A stretch of DNA of 33,958 nt from Dehalococcoidia bacterium (GCA_021295915.1 JAGWBK010000015.1:14793-48750), one strand, 5' to 3'. Counted from the stretch's first letter, positions 22,912-32,788 are shown. Notes: generated by a model from the sequence alone, not told the origin. Program-made: numbers and translations.

Positions 22912-24309
22912 ATGGCAACAAGAGAAGACATTGCTTTGATGTCGCACCTGATGCGTCGAGCCGGTTTCGGCGCAACTCGTGACGAGGTTGAGCGCTATTG
23001 CGAGATTGGGTATGAGCAGACAGTAGAAATGCTGATTGACTCGGACAGCCAGCCGCCTGTAGATGAGTACACCTTGTATAGGTACCACCCTATTACTGAG
23101 GTGCCCGGAGGTGCGGCAGCACCTGGACAGGCCAACTGGCTGTACTGGATGGTAACGACCCAGCGGCCGCTGGAAGAGAAGATGGCGCTGTTCTGGCATC
23201 ACGTCTTCGCGACCGGCAACGCCAAGGTCGACAACTGCAACCACCTGCTCGAACAGATCGATATGTTCCGTGAACTCGGAATGGCGAACTATCGGGAACT
23301 GCTGCTTGCCCTCGCACAGAATCCTGCCATGATCTACTGGCTGGACAACAACGAGAACCATAAGCACGCTCCCAATGAAAACTGGGGACGCGAGCTTCTG
23401 GAGCTGTTTAGCCTTGGAGTCGGCCACTACACCGAGACCGACGTGTTTGAGTGCTCTCGCGCTTTCACTGGTTGGACGATCGATGCAAAGATGCCTCGTT
23501 ACCCATACGGACGGCATCCCTGGAAGTTCAGCTTCAGGCCCGAGGACCACGACCAGACTGAGAAGACGTTCCTGGGTCGCACGGGCAACTTCAACGGCGA
23601 GGACATCATCGACATCATCCTCGACCAGGAAGCATGCCCCAGGTTCATCACCAGGCACCTGTACAACTTCTTCGTAGCTGACGAGCCTCAGGTACCTGCG
23701 TGGAACATCGAGCCACCTCGTAACCCCGAGGCAATCGAGGCGCTGTCGAAGACCTTCGTGGACAATAACTACGATATCAAGCCGGTGCTCCGCCAGCTAT
23801 TCAACTCGGACTTCTTCAAGGAAGCCCAGTACCAGAAGGTGAAGAGCCCGACAGAGGTCGTCGTTGGCACGCTCCGCACAACCAAGGACATGACTGGCCC
23901 CGACCCGCGCCTGGAGGCGCTGGGCAAGGAGCCGGGTTATATGGGTCAGGACATTCTGGACCCACCGAGCGTCGAAGGTTGGCACACTGGCCGCGAGTGG
24001 ATCAACAGCGGTTCACTCGTAAAGCGCGTCAACTTCGTTGCAGACCGCGTGAGCAACGTTGAACTCGAGGGCGTTCGATCCATGATCGACTACGTCGGAG
24101 ACAACGGAGCAACGATGTCTGCCGACGAGCTCGTGGACCGCTGCCTGGACATCATGGGCCCGCTCCAAGTTGATCAGAGGACCCACGACGAGCTAGTCTC
24201 GCATGTCTCCGCAGGTGGGGATATCGATGTGGCCTCGGACGACTTTGCGGAAAAGGCAACACAGACCTTCGCCCTGATCGCTGCGACCAGGGAATATCAG
24301 TTCGGCTAG
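22912..24309 (+). CDS. DUF1800 domain protein
   Basis: This 465-residue protein has the DUF1800 hallmarks: LMRRAGFGATRDEVERY near the start, FWHHVFATGN, a central NENWGRELLELFSLGVGHYT with DVFECSRAFTGW, and RFITRHLYNFFV. The biochemical function of the family is unknown; it is nearly always next to DUF1501, as here. Most relatives carry an export (Tat or Sec) signal; none is seen here. The ATG at 22912 is chosen because AAAGGAGG lies just upstream; an in-frame ATG at 22876 adds a short basic stretch that is not a signal peptide. The two genes are separated by 83 nt. Confidence 0.9.
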   Translation: MATREDIALMSHLMRRAGFGATRDEVERYCEIGYEQTVEMLIDSDSQPPVDEYTLYRYHPITEVPGGAAAPGQANWLYWMVTTQRPLEEKMALFWHHVFATGNAKVDNCNHLLEQIDMFRELGMANYRELLLALAQNPAMIYWLDNNENHKHAPNENWGRELLELFSLGVGHYTETDVFECSRAFTGWTIDAKMPRYPYGRHPWKFSFRPEDHDQTEKTFLGRTGNFNGEDIIDIILDQEACPRFITRHLYNFFVADEPQVPAWNIEPPRNPEAIEALSKTFVDNNYDIKPVLRQLFNSDFFKEAQYQKVKSPTEVVVGTLRTTKDMTGPDPRLEALGKEPGYMGQDILDPPSVEGWHTGREWINSGSLVKRVNFVADRVSNVELEGVRSMIDYVGDNGATMSADELVDRCLDIMGPLQVDQRTHDELVSHVSAGGDIDVASDDFAEKATQTFALIAATREYQFG

Positions 24310-24392
24310 GATAGATCAGAACCGGGAACGGGTGGTCACAGAGTAAAGGGCCGCCCCCCCAAGCAGGCCAGTGAGCCAGAGGAGATGATGCA

Positions 24393-25547
24393 ATGGCTGC
24401 AAATGGCAATGGAAATGGGAAGCCCCCGGTCCTGGTTGTGCTCCAGTTGACCGGCGGGAACGACTACTTCAACACAGTCATCCCATACAACGATGAGCAC
24501 TATTTCGACAGCCGCCCATCGCTTCAGATTCCGCAGGACCGCGTACTGAAGCTTGACGACGATCTCGGCTTCCATCCCGCAATGGGCCCGATGAAGGACA
24601 TCTACGAGAGCGGCGACATGGCGATTATCCACGGCGTAGGGTACGCGAACTCGCCGAGGTCGCACTTCCGCTCGATGGACATCTGGCATACATGTGAGCC
24701 GGACAAGGTTGGGACTGAGGGCTGGCTTGGTCGCGCCCTCCGAGAGATCGATCCCAACGGAGAGAACCCAGTAACCGGCGTCAACATCGGTCAGGCTCTT
24801 CCGCGCGCGCTGGTTGCACCAGGCGTGTCGGTAGCTTCTGTCGCCGATCTTTCGACTTACGGATTGCTGACCAGCATCGAGCAGCAGGAGCAGCGCGAGC
24901 AGATGCTCAGCCGCTTCGCCAACATGTACGGGCCAGCAGTGGGCACCGGCCAGGTGATGGAATATCTCGGCCAGACCGGACTCGACGCGTTGAAGGGTGC
25001 GGACATCCTGAAGATCGCTCCCGACAAGTACGAGTCTACAGTCGAGTATGGTGCAAGCCCAATCGCCTCGAAGCTCCGTGACATCGCACAGATTCACACG
25101 GCGGACGTTGGCACCAGGGTCTTCTACTGCGACTACGGTTCGTTCGACACCCACGCTGCGCAGGCGACCACTCACGCGAAGCTATGGCAGGACGTGTCTG
25201 AAGCCGTGCAGGACTTCTGGGACGATCTTCGCGAGAATAACGCTGACGACAATGTCGTCATGATCATGTTCAGCGAGTTCGGTCGCAGGGTGAGAGACAA
25301 TGGTTCCGGCACGGACCACGGTGCGGCGGGCGTAGGTTTCGCCATTGGGCCGAGCGTCAAGGGCGGAATGTACTCCGAGTACCCGGAGACCAGGCCCGAG
25401 GCTCTCGAACAGGGCGACTTGGTTCCGAACCAGGACTACCGCGGCTTCTACACGACGATCCTCGAGAACCACCTCCACATGGAGGCTCCGCCGATCGTCA
25501 ACGGTCAGTTCGACGCCCCTGGCTTCCTGCAGACCAACGGCCACTAA
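24393..25547 (+). CDS. DUF1501 domain protein (sulfatase-like fold)
   Basis: This 384-residue protein begins its conserved part at VLVVLQLTGGNDYFNTVIPY and later shows FDTHAAQATTHAKLW, VVMIMFSEFGRRVRDNGSGT and DHGAAGVGFAIG, the defining motifs of DUF1501, which is distantly related to alkaline phosphatase/sulfatase folds. The function is unknown. The usual twin-arginine leader is absent: the N-terminus is MAANGNGNGKPP. GAGGAG lies upstream of the ATG. It follows DUF1800 and ends before a strong hairpin terminator, so the two probably form a unit. Confidence 0.9.
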   Translation: MAANGNGNGKPPVLVVLQLTGGNDYFNTVIPYNDEHYFDSRPSLQIPQDRVLKLDDDLGFHPAMGPMKDIYESGDMAIIHGVGYANSPRSHFRSMDIWHTCEPDKVGTEGWLGRALREIDPNGENPVTGVNIGQALPRALVAPGVSVASVADLSTYGLLTSIEQQEQREQMLSRFANMYGPAVGTGQVMEYLGQTGLDALKGADILKIAPDKYESTVEYGASPIASKLRDIAQIHTADVGTRVFYCDYGSFDTHAAQATTHAKLWQDVSEAVQDFWDDLRENNADDNVVMIMFSEFGRRVRDNGSGTDHGAAGVGFAIGPSVKGGMYSEYPETRPEALEQGDLVPNQDYRGFYTTILENHLHMEAPPIVNGQFDAPGFLQTNGH

Positions 25548-25561
25548 AAACTGTAATTTGT

Positions 25562-25608
25562 ACGCCCGCCCCAACTCCTCCCTTAACTGTGGAGGTTGGG
25601 GCGGGCGT
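25562..25608 (+). terminator. Strong hairpin terminator after DUF1501
   Basis: ACGCCCGCCCCAA pairs with TTGGGGCGGGCGT (13 bp), extended by a CCTCC/GGAGG inner stem with a two-base bulge. TTCCTCT follows rather than a clean T-run, so termination may be partial or factor-assisted. Confidence 0.65.
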
Positions 25609-25703
25609 TCCTCTACTGGACCCCTGGCCTCTGCCAAAGATGTAAGGGTTCTGGGGTAATGATCGATGGACTCGACCAATTCATGTGTTGGGAGTAGTGC
25701 ACC

Positions 25704-26696
25704 ATGTTGACCACAACCGTGGCTGGACGGACTTGGAATTTCAGCCATGCTATTGGAAGAAACGCAGCAGCCGGCAATGGCTTCACCCAGCCCGTTGACG
25801 TTGCCGCAGGGCCGGATGGCGTACTCTATGTCATCAGCCGCGGTAACGACGGGGCTGGAGGCGTCGTTGCAGAGAACAAGCGCATTGGCAAGCTAACCAT
25901 TGACGAGCAGTTCATTGGCGACTTCGGGCGCAGACAGATGATGTGGCCCACTTGCATCGCGCTTGACTCCGGGGGACACCTTTACTGTTCAGATGAGCAC
26001 GAGAACCGGATTCATATCTTCAACGAAGACGGTGAGCTCGTCAACCAGTGGGGAGAGGTTGGATCCGGCGAGGGCCAGTTGAATGGTCCTTCTGGTCTGG
26101 CATTTGACAGCGACGACAACATACTGATCGCTGAAGCCAAATCCAATCGAATACAAAAATTCACCAAAGACGGCGAGTTCCTGGCGGTCATCGGTGAGGG
26201 ACACCTGAACCAGCCCTGGGGGATGTTTGTCGACGGAGACGACAATATCTACGTTGCCGACTGGGGCAACAGCCGAGGTGTGAAGTTCTCACCGCAGGGT
26301 GACCTTCTGGTTACCTATGGAGGCGATTCAGCGGAGGATGGCGCAGATGTGGACCATCCGGCAAGCATCGCCGTCGATAGTGAGGGCGATGTCTACATCT
26401 CGGACTGGGGAAACAAGCGCATCCAGATATACGAACCTGATGGCACGGTGATCACGGCCCTATATGGTGACGCTGTGGAGTTCAGCAAGTGGGCGGCCGA
26501 GGTCATCAACTCCAACCCCGATGCTCAGAAAGCCTACCGCCGGGTCAAGGACCGCACATCGCTTGGGTTGTTCGAGCGACCGGTGGGTCTGACGATTGAC
26601 TCCGAGGACCGGCTCATCGTCACCGACTCAACAAGAGGGCGGCTGCAGGTATATGCAAAAGAAAAGGACTACATGGATCCTCAGTTCAATCTGTAG
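25704..26696 (+). CDS. NHL-repeat beta-propeller protein
   Basis: This 330-residue protein consists of about six NHL repeats, seen as recurring DVAAGPDGVLYVISRG, GLAFDSDDNILIAEAKSNRI, GMFVDGDDNIYVADWGNSR and SIAVDSEGDVYISDWGNKRI. It folds as a beta-propeller. There is no signal peptide or membrane segment and no catalytic domain, so it is likely a binding scaffold or a lyase-like propeller of unknown substrate. GGGAG lies upstream of the ATG. It stands as a single unit between two terminators, downstream of DUF1501. Confidence 0.88.
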   Translation: MLTTTVAGRTWNFSHAIGRNAAAGNGFTQPVDVAAGPDGVLYVISRGNDGAGGVVAENKRIGKLTIDEQFIGDFGRRQMMWPTCIALDSGGHLYCSDEHENRIHIFNEDGELVNQWGEVGSGEGQLNGPSGLAFDSDDNILIAEAKSNRIQKFTKDGEFLAVIGEGHLNQPWGMFVDGDDNIYVADWGNSRGVKFSPQGDLLVTYGGDSAEDGADVDHPASIAVDSEGDVYISDWGNKRIQIYEPDGTVITALYGDAVEFSKWAAEVINSNPDAQKAYRRVKDRTSLGLFERPVGLTIDSEDRLIVTDSTRGRLQVYAKEKDYMDPQFNL

Positions 26697-26724
26697 TCCA
26701 GTCTGAAAGCCGAGAGGATAAATT

Positions 26725-26757
26725 GGGCGTCCTCACTTCTGGGGGCGCCTTTTTTTC
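26725..26757 (+). terminator. Rho-independent terminator after the NHL gene
   Basis: GGCGTCC pairs with GGGCGCC (one G-T wobble) around a 10-base loop and is followed directly by seven T. Classic intrinsic terminator for plus-strand transcription; the minus side lacks a T-run, so it does not obviously serve priA. Confidence 0.85.
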
Positions 26758-26771
26758 ATTGCGAAGGTCCT

Positions 26772-29213
26772 TCAGGTGAGAGCTACGGGATCTACGTCAA
26801 CGCTCCACTCGCGTGGGACCTCGACCGAGTCGAGAAGAGCCCTCGGGTTATGACCTCTCAAGACTATATGCCAGCGGTACCTGCCTCTGAGTCTGGACGG
26901 ATACGGGGGAGTAGGACCTAGTATCTCAACGTCAGCTAGGTCTGCCTCAGACTGCGCCTGCCGGAGCGTATTCGCCAGTTCATGGGCCCTGGACTCGGCC
27001 ATTGCGGCATTCGTGTGGCCGTAGACCAGTCTGATCAGTCGTGAATATGGTGGGTTGCGCTGCTCCCTTCTGTAACGCATCTCGGCAATGTAGAACAGCT
27101 CGTAGTCCTGAGCCGCTGCTGCCCTGATGGCGTAGTTCTCCGGCTGGTATGTCTGGAAAACGACTCGCCCCGCGTCGTGTTCGCGCCCTGACCTTCCTGC
27201 TACCTGGCACAGCAACTGGAAGGTCCGCTCTCCTGACCTGTAGTCGGGAATGCCCAGACCGACGTCTGCAAGTACCACTCCAACGAGTGTCACTCCTGGA
27301 AGGTGCAGGCCTTTGGCGATCATCTGAGTACCAACGATGACGTCTGCCTCACCACTCCTGAAGCTTGAAAGCAGTTCCTCGTATTCCCGTGCGTGTCGAG
27401 TGGCATCACGGTCCCATCTGAGAACGCGTGCCTGAGGGAATTCACGCTCGACCTCGGAAGCCACCGACTGAGTGCCGATGCCGTACAGACTGAGCCTGAA
27501 GCTCAGACACTCCGGGCAGTTTTCCGGCATTCGCCTTCGCCGCCCGCAGTAGTGGCAGATTAGCCGCTGTATAGGTCTGTGGTACGTTAGGGCAATGTCA
27601 CAGCTCCGGCATGACAGGCTGAGTCCACAGTGGCGACACTGCATGTGTGAGGCAGTGCCACGCCGATTCAGAAATAGAATCGCCTGCTGTCCCGCGTCCA
27701 GACAGGAAGCCAGCTCGGAGTGCAACCTGCGGGAGAACATTCCCCTGTTTCCCTCGCGTAGCTCCCGCCTCATGTCGACCACTTCCACCTCTGGTAGTGG
27801 AAGGATCGAGGTGCTCCCGTCTGGTTCCCTGACGAGTCTGTCCTTAAGACTATGCAGACCATACTCGCGCCGGCGCCCCAGGTAGTAAGAGCCGACATCT
27901 GGCGATGCACTGCCCAGCACCGTGACTGCACCCGATAGTCTCCCGAGGTGTTCCGCTACTGATCTTGCGTGGTATCTGGGCGCAATGTCGTGCTGCTTGT
28001 AGGTCCACTCATGCTCCTCGTCCAGAATGATCAGGCCAGGATTGGACAGGGGGGCGAACACAGCGCTCCGTGAGCCAATCACTACGTCTCGCGAACCACT
28101 GTGAATCGCCCACCACTGATCGTGGCGCTGGCCAGCTGTGAGTCCGCTGTGCTGCACGGCAACACGACCCGGGAAGCGCCCTGCGAACCTCTCTATGGTC
28201 TGAGTGGTAAGTGCGATTTCAGGAACCAGCACGATCGCTTGACGTCCAAGTGCCAGGCATTGCTCCACCGTAGACAGGTACACCTCGGTCTTGCCGCTGC
28301 CGGTAACTCCCTGCACGAGAATTACCCTTGGTTCCACGGTGTTGTCGCCCAAAGCCCTGGAGATTCCGTTAACTGCAGTCTGCTGGGGTGGGGAAAGTTC
28401 AACCTTCGGACCGGGTTCATACTCCCTATCAGCCAACGGGTCACGAAACACCTCAGTCCGATCTATGTCTATGAACCTTCTCTTCATCAGAGCCGAAACG
28501 GCAGAGGCTCCGAACTCTCTTCTTGCCTGGGTCGCGGGTGTCAGTCCTGTGGACTCGATCAGGCTAAGAATCAGCGCCGACTGGCGATGAGCCCTGTTCT
28601 TGGGATCGGCAAGCCACCGGCGGATCTCTGTCAGTGCGCTCGGTTTTACCCGTAGATACTCCACGTACCTCGGACCGATCATCCGGCGATTTGATCTATA
28701 GGTGCGTTCCAATACATCGCGGGATACGAGTGGGCCAACTGTAGCTCTGACCCATTCCCCCAAGCTGGAAGCAAGGGAATCAACGTCAACCTGTCCATCT
28801 CTTCGGACGGCCTCCAGCACGCGGAGTTGCCTGTCGCTATTGGAAACCGACTCGATGTCTGTGACGTCTTCAGATAGGGACACAACTGTCCGTGTCTGCA
28901 CACGGCTTCCGGGCGGCAGCATGGGTGCGACGGCTTCGAAGAGGGAACATCGGTAGTAGTCGCTGATCCAGCGTGCGAGGGTCAGGTGAGTACCATTTAC
29001 CAGGGAGTCCTCGAAGAGGTTCTCTGCGATCTCGCGCGTCTCTTCGACACTTGGCGTGTCAGTTAACTCAAAGACAACGCCCTGAATAGTCCTGGGACCG
29101 AATGGTACGCGGATGAGTTGTCCAGGAATCAGGTGCCATCCGGATGGTACGGAGTAACTGAAAGTCCTCGAGGGCCCCGTTCGGGCGTCGACAGCAACTT
29201 CGGCGAATCTCAC
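26772..29213 (-). CDS. priA: Primosomal protein N' (replication restart helicase PriA)
   Basis: This protein of about 813 residues is the 3'-5' helicase that reloads the replisome at stalled forks. It has the N-terminal DNA-binding domain (VAVDARTGPSRTFSYSVP), Walker A GVTGSGKTEVY, the DEEH box LIILDEEHEWTYKQHD, eight zinc cysteines in CRHC, CRSC, CHYC and CPEC, and later helicase motifs GTQMIAKGLHLPGV and QVAGRSGREHDAG. I prefer GTG at 29213, where AAGGGGG is at suitable distance and the product begins VRFAEVAVDA; an ATG at 29240 is the alternative. It lies 90 nt downstream of rplS on the same strand. Confidence 0.95.
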   Translation of the reverse strand: MRFAEVAVDARTGPSRTFSYSVPSGWHLIPGQLIRVPFGPRTIQGVVFELTDTPSVEETREIAENLFEDSLVNGTHLTLARWISDYYRCSLFEAVAPMLPPGSRVQTRTVVSLSEDVTDIESVSNSDRQLRVLEAVRRDGQVDVDSLASSLGEWVRATVGPLVSRDVLERTYRSNRRMIGPRYVEYLRVKPSALTEIRRWLADPKNRAHRQSALILSLIESTGLTPATQARREFGASAVSALMKRRFIDIDRTEVFRDPLADREYEPGPKVELSPPQQTAVNGISRALGDNTVEPRVILVQGVTGSGKTEVYLSTVEQCLALGRQAIVLVPEIALTTQTIERFAGRFPGRVAVQHSGLTAGQRHDQWWAIHSGSRDVVIGSRSAVFAPLSNPGLIILDEEHEWTYKQHDIAPRYHARSVAEHLGRLSGAVTVLGSASPDVGSYYLGRRREYGLHSLKDRLVREPDGSTSILPLPEVEVVDMRRELREGNRGMFSRRLHSELASCLDAGQQAILFLNRRGTASHMQCRHCGLSLSCRSCDIALTYHRPIQRLICHYCGRRRRMPENCPECLSFRLSLYGIGTQSVASEVEREFPQARVLRWDRDATRHAREYEELLSSFRSGEADVIVGTQMIAKGLHLPGVTLVGVVLADVGLGIPDYRSGERTFQLLCQVAGRSGREHDAGRVVFQTYQPENYAIRAAAAQDYELFYIAEMRYRREQRNPPYSRLIRLVYGHTNAAMAESRAHELANTLRQAQSEADLADVEILGPTPPYPSRLRGRYRWHIVLRGHNPRALLDSVEVPREWSVDVDPVALT

Positions 29214-29303
29214 GGCATCCCCCTTCGCGGGCGCTGCCATCGACTCAGGGTCGAGTTTGGGAGACTTCCAAGGACGGATGCGAGCTGAGGAGTGGACTTA
29301 CCC

Positions 29304-29660
29304 CTAGCGCCTTGCACGCTCCCTGCGGTCTTCGGGAATACGGGCCGCGCGACCCGACCTGCCACGCAGGTAGTATAGCCGGGCTCTACGTACTCGCCCA
29401 CGTCGGACAAGCTTTACGTATTCCACGTTTGGCGAGTGCAGCATGAAAGTCCGCTCCACGCCGATTTCGTAGCTGACGCGCCTGACCGTGAAGGATGCAC
29501 CGGGCCCGCTTCCGCGTGACCTGATCACCACGCCCTCGAACACCTGTGTCCTGGTGCGGTTGGCTTCCGTTACGCGAACACCTACCTGAACGGTGTCACC
29601 AGGCGTGAAATCGTCGATGTTCTCGTTCGTTTGAAGCTTGACCAGCTGATGTGCTTCCAT
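29304..29660 (-). CDS. rplS: 50S ribosomal protein L19
   Basis: This 118-residue basic protein matches L19: [53 protein letters not shown], and the basic [18 protein letters not shown] near the end. L19 sits at the 30S-50S interface. CAGGA precedes the ATG. In many bacteria it follows rpsP-rimM-trmD; here it lies between surE and priA with its own promoter. Confidence 0.96.
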   Translation of the reverse strand: MEAHQLVKLQTNENIDDFTPGDTVQVGVRVTEANRTRTQVFEGVVIRSRGSGPGASFTVRRVSYEIGVERTFMLHSPNVEYVKLVRRGRVRRARLYYLRGRSGRAARIPEDRRERARR

Positions 29661-29727
29661 TGGCTTTTGTCCTGAATGGGCGTTGAGTATCAGTATGTTC
29701 AGTAGGTACTGAGAAGTACGTCAGGTA

Positions 29728-29757
29728 ATTGTATAGATTTGCTTCAATTTGGTTCAA
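29728..29757 (-). promoter_or_regulatory. Probable rplS promoter
   Basis: On the minus strand TTGAAC (29757-29752) is followed by 18 nt and TACAAT (29733-29728). It lies in the 117-nt gap between surE and rplS, giving a leader of about 60 nt that contains a small GTACT/AGTAC dyad. Confidence 0.5.
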
Positions 29758-29777
29758 GTCACATGACCGCGCAGGTT

Positions 29778-30563
29778 CTATGCCCAGGGCAGGTCCATAC
29801 TGTTGGCGACCCCTTTCGCCAGACCGGCGAAACCCGTCAGGTCGGAACTCGACATATTTGCAGGATCCATGGGAGTTATGGATACCCAGCCATTCCGGGT
29901 GGCCCAGACGTCGCACCCTTCTGGTATCTCGTCACCAATTGGCTTGTTGTGCAGAATCCAGAAATGCGTGCGGCGGCCGTCCTGGCCCTGTATCACACTT
30001 TCGAGATAGGCTTTAGGGCCCAGAAAAGTCGTGCGGATGCCCTTGATGCGATCTGGCGCAACATTTGGGACATTTACGTTGTAGAGAAAGGGTCCGACGC
30101 CGTTTCCGACCACCTCATGTGCCAGTCTCATAGCTACCTGCGCGGCCGATTCGTACTGGACACCAGTCACTGCAGTAACGGACACAGCAATCGAGGGGAT
30201 TCTACGAAAGTACCCTCTCATGGCTCCCCCAACCGTGCCGGAGTCGAAGGCGTCAAGTCCGAGGTTTGCACCCTCATTGATTCCAGACACAACTAGATCG
30301 AATGGCTCACTGAAGATGGACTCAGAGGCGAGAATCACACAGTCAGAAGGGGTGCCGCTGACAGTGAATGCCGAAATTCCCTCCCTGCGTGACTCGACCT
30401 CAGACACTCTTAGGATGTTGAGCAGCGTGCGAGCGGTGCCTATACCGCTCTGGTCACGGTCCGGCGCGACGACTGAGACCTCTCCAACGGACTCAAGTGC
30501 CTCAACTAGCGTCCACAGGCCTTCCGCATTAATGCCGTCATCATTGGTGACTAGAATTCTCAA
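29778..30563 (-). CDS. surE: 5'/3'-nucleotidase SurE
   Basis: This 261-residue protein has all metal and active-site residues of SurE: Asp8 and Asp9 (TNDDGINAEGL), Ser39 (RDQSGIG) and Asn96 (SGINEGANLG), plus TVSGTPSDCV. SurE hydrolyses nucleoside monophosphates and is linked to stationary-phase survival. The start is TTG at 30563, following the DUF6504 stop by four bases; GAGAGA lies upstream. The pair is transcribed together from an extended -10 promoter near 30925. Confidence 0.95.
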   Translation of the reverse strand: MRILVTNDDGINAEGLWTLVEALESVGEVSVVAPDRDQSGIGTARTLLNILRVSEVESRREGISAFTVSGTPSDCVILASESIFSEPFDLVVSGINEGANLGLDAFDSGTVGGAMRGYFRRIPSIAVSVTAVTGVQYESAAQVAMRLAHEVVGNGVGPFLYNVNVPNVAPDRIKGIRTTFLGPKAYLESVIQGQDGRRTHFWILHNKPIGDEIPEGCDVWATRNGWVSITPMDPANMSSSDLTGFAGLAKGVANSMDLPWA

Positions 30564-30567
30564 TGTG

Positions 30568-30861
30568 CTATATCTCTCGCGTCACATACCAGCGCATGTA
30601 CTTGGGGCTGTCCATCGACACGCCACGATCGTAATAGATTTCGAACTTGCGGCCCTCGGCAGTCTCCACCCTGTAGTAGTTGCGATGATATCGTTGCCGC
30701 CAGCTATGCTTTCGACCGTCACTTGGGAAGCCGTAGTCCTGCCATGACGTCATGATCCGTGCAACTTTATACGTCTCCTCCTTGAAGGAGAACGCCATCG
30801 GTTCCCTCGTTACGGGGTCCCGCTCTACTGAGATCGTCTGTCCAAAAAAGCGTCTCGACAC
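30568..30861 (-). CDS. DUF6504-like small protein
   Basis: This 97-residue protein contains VARIMTSWQDYGFPS, RQRYHRNYYRVETAEGRKFEIYYDRG and a C-terminal MRWYVTREI, the pattern of the DUF6504 family, found mostly in Actinobacteria and Chloroflexota and often near DNA-repair genes. The function is unknown to me. GTG start without a strong ribosome-binding site. It is the first gene of the unit with surE. Confidence 0.75.
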   Translation of the reverse strand: MSRRFFGQTISVERDPVTREPMAFSFKEETYKVARIMTSWQDYGFPSDGRKHSWRQRYHRNYYRVETAEGRKFEIYYDRGVSMDSPKYMRWYVTREI

Positions 30862-30920
30862 ACTAAGCGGTCTGTCTTTTGCTTAAACCCTGAAAGCCCA
30901 GGTCGCTTCTGGCCGGTGGC

Positions 30921-30929
30921 ATTATACCA
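30921..30929 (-). promoter_or_regulatory. Extended -10 promoter (TGGTATAAT) for DUF6504-surE
   Basis: A perfect TGnTATAAT on the minus strand lies about 60 nt upstream of the DUF6504 start. No matching -35 is needed for extended -10 promoters, and none is seen. Confidence 0.55.
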
Positions 30930-30962
30930 GCGCCGACTTTTACGTGGCGTTGAGGCCTGATA

Positions 30963-30968
30963 TATAAT
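30963..30968 (+). promoter_or_regulatory. -10 hexamer TATAAT for ilvD
   Basis: TATATAAT upstream of ilvD gives a perfect -10, with a leader of about 55 nt that can form a small GCGGC/GCCGC hairpin. Only a poor -35 is found. It lies back to back with the surE promoter, about 34 nt apart. Confidence 0.5.
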
Positions 30969-31030
30969 CATCTTATCCTGATGCGGCCGAATTCTTCAGG
31001 ACGCCGCGTTACTTAACCGGGAGGATCCCG

Positions 31031-32716
31031 ATGACCACCGAAGTAAAAGTCGATCTCAAGAAGAATAGTCGGGTCGTAACGGACGGACCTGACCGCGCGG
31101 CTGCTCGTGCCATGTTGCGCGCCACCGGCCTTCGCGACGAGGACATGGAAAAGCCGTTCGTCGCCGTCGGCAACCTCGCCTCGGACGTCACTCCCTGCAA
31201 TGTTCATCTCAACAGGCAGGCGCAGAGAGTGAAGGATGGACTCTGGGCTGCAAAGAGCGTTCCATTCATGTTCGGCACTATAACCATCAGCGATGGCATT
31301 TCGATGGGTACCGAAGGCATGAAGGCCTCCCTGGTAAGCAGGGAGGTGATCGCAGACTCCATAGAGACCGTCACTTTCGGAGAAAGCATGGACGGCCTCG
31401 TCGTCGTGGCAGCCTGTGACAAGAATATGCCCGGAGCAATGATGGCCATTGCGCGGTGCAACGTGCCGTCCGTCTTTGTGTACGGGGGCGCGATCATGCC
31501 CGGCAACTGGCGCGGAGAAGACATCAATATCCAGGACATGTTTGAGGCTGTAGGCTCCTATGCTCAGGGCCAGATTACCCTCGACGAGCTAATTGGAATG
31601 GAGCGCGTCGCGTGCCCCGGAGAAGGGGCGTGTGCTGGCATGTTCACTGCCAATACGATGTCGTCCGCCATAGAGGCGATGGGCATGTCGATTCCGGGTG
31701 CCGCTTCGATACCGGCAATTGATCCTCGAAACGATCAGGTTGCCTTCGACACCGGGGATGTGATCTACAGCCTCCTCGAGAAGGACCTCAAACCTCGCGA
31801 CATCATGACTCGGGAGGCGTTTGAGAATGGCATTCGCGTTGTGCTCGCAATGGGTGGATCAACCAATGCCGCCCTCCACCTGCTCGCCATAGCGCACGAG
31901 GCCGAAGTCGAACTGGATCTGGACGATTTCGATCAATTGAGCCGCACAACTCCCTACATAACTGATCTCAGGCCCGGTGGAAGATTCGTAATGTCTGACA
32001 TGGACAAGGTCGGTGGTGTCCCCGTCGTGATGAAGGAACTTGCCGGAGCAGGCCTGATCCACGAGGACTGCATGACAATCACCGGCACGACTATTGGCGA
32101 GAACCTGGCCGACGTAGATATCGCACCCGATAACAGGGTTATCTATTCGATTCCAAATGCCAAGAGCCCTACTGGTGGCTTGGTCATTCTCAAAGGCAAC
32201 CTTGCCCCAGAGGGATGTGTGATGAAGGTGTCAAGCACCAGCCGCCTTCAGCACGAGGGGCCTGCAAAGGTCTATGATGGAGAGCGTGCCGCCTTCGAGG
32301 CAGTTACCACAGGACAGATTGAGGCTGGCGACGTTCTGGTGCTTCGTTATGAAGGTCCAAAGGGTGGGCCCGGAATGCAGGAGATGCTCTCGGTCACCGG
32401 CGCCATGATGGGGACCGGCATCGGTGAAGACATCCTGCTGATGACGGACGGAAGGTTCTCAGGAGCCTCCAGGGGCCCGATTATCGGACACGTAGCACCC
32501 GAGGCTGCTGTCGGTGGGCCGATCGGTCTGGTTCGGGACGGCGACACAATCACAATGGACGTCGAGAGTCGGACTCTCAACGTCAACCTGTCGGATGAAG
32601 AATTGGAGCAGCGTAGGCAGGACTGGCAGCCGCCGGAGCCACGGCACACGACAGGAGTAATGGGCAAGTATGCGAAGCTCGTGTCTTCCGCGTCGAGGGG
32701 GGCTGTAACGACCTGA
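31031..32716 (+). CDS. ilvD: Dihydroxy-acid dehydratase
   Basis: This 561-residue enzyme dehydrates dihydroxyisovalerate and dihydroxymethylvalerate in valine, leucine and isoleucine synthesis. Iron-sulfur ligands are visible at [14 protein letters not shown] and [16 protein letters not shown], with [30 protein letters not shown] and [13 protein letters not shown] further on. The length is normal. GGGAGGA precedes the ATG. It has its own promoter and a clear terminator; no other branched-chain gene is in the window. Confidence 0.96.
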   Translation: MTTEVKVDLKKNSRVVTDGPDRAAARAMLRATGLRDEDMEKPFVAVGNLASDVTPCNVHLNRQAQRVKDGLWAAKSVPFMFGTITISDGISMGTEGMKASLVSREVIADSIETVTFGESMDGLVVVAACDKNMPGAMMAIARCNVPSVFVYGGAIMPGNWRGEDINIQDMFEAVGSYAQGQITLDELIGMERVACPGEGACAGMFTANTMSSAIEAMGMSIPGAASIPAIDPRNDQVAFDTGDVIYSLLEKDLKPRDIMTREAFENGIRVVLAMGGSTNAALHLLAIAHEAEVELDLDDFDQLSRTTPYITDLRPGGRFVMSDMDKVGGVPVVMKELAGAGLIHEDCMTITGTTIGENLADVDIAPDNRVIYSIPNAKSPTGGLVILKGNLAPEGCVMKVSSTSRLQHEGPAKVYDGERAAFEAVTTGQIEAGDVLVLRYEGPKGGPGMQEMLSVTGAMMGTGIGEDILLMTDGRFSGASRGPIIGHVAPEAAVGGPIGLVRDGDTITMDVESRTLNVNLSDEELEQRRQDWQPPEPRHTTGVMGKYAKLVSSASRGAVTT

Positions 32717-32788
32717 ACCTGCGCACGGGTCCAACCCTCTGACCATTCATTGAAATATTGAAGGGCAGGGGAACACTTCCAGACTGAG

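Noticed and set aside
28101-28655. Plus-strand frame of 184 codons inside priA
   Set aside because: Antisense to conserved helicase motifs of PriA; no recognisable family.
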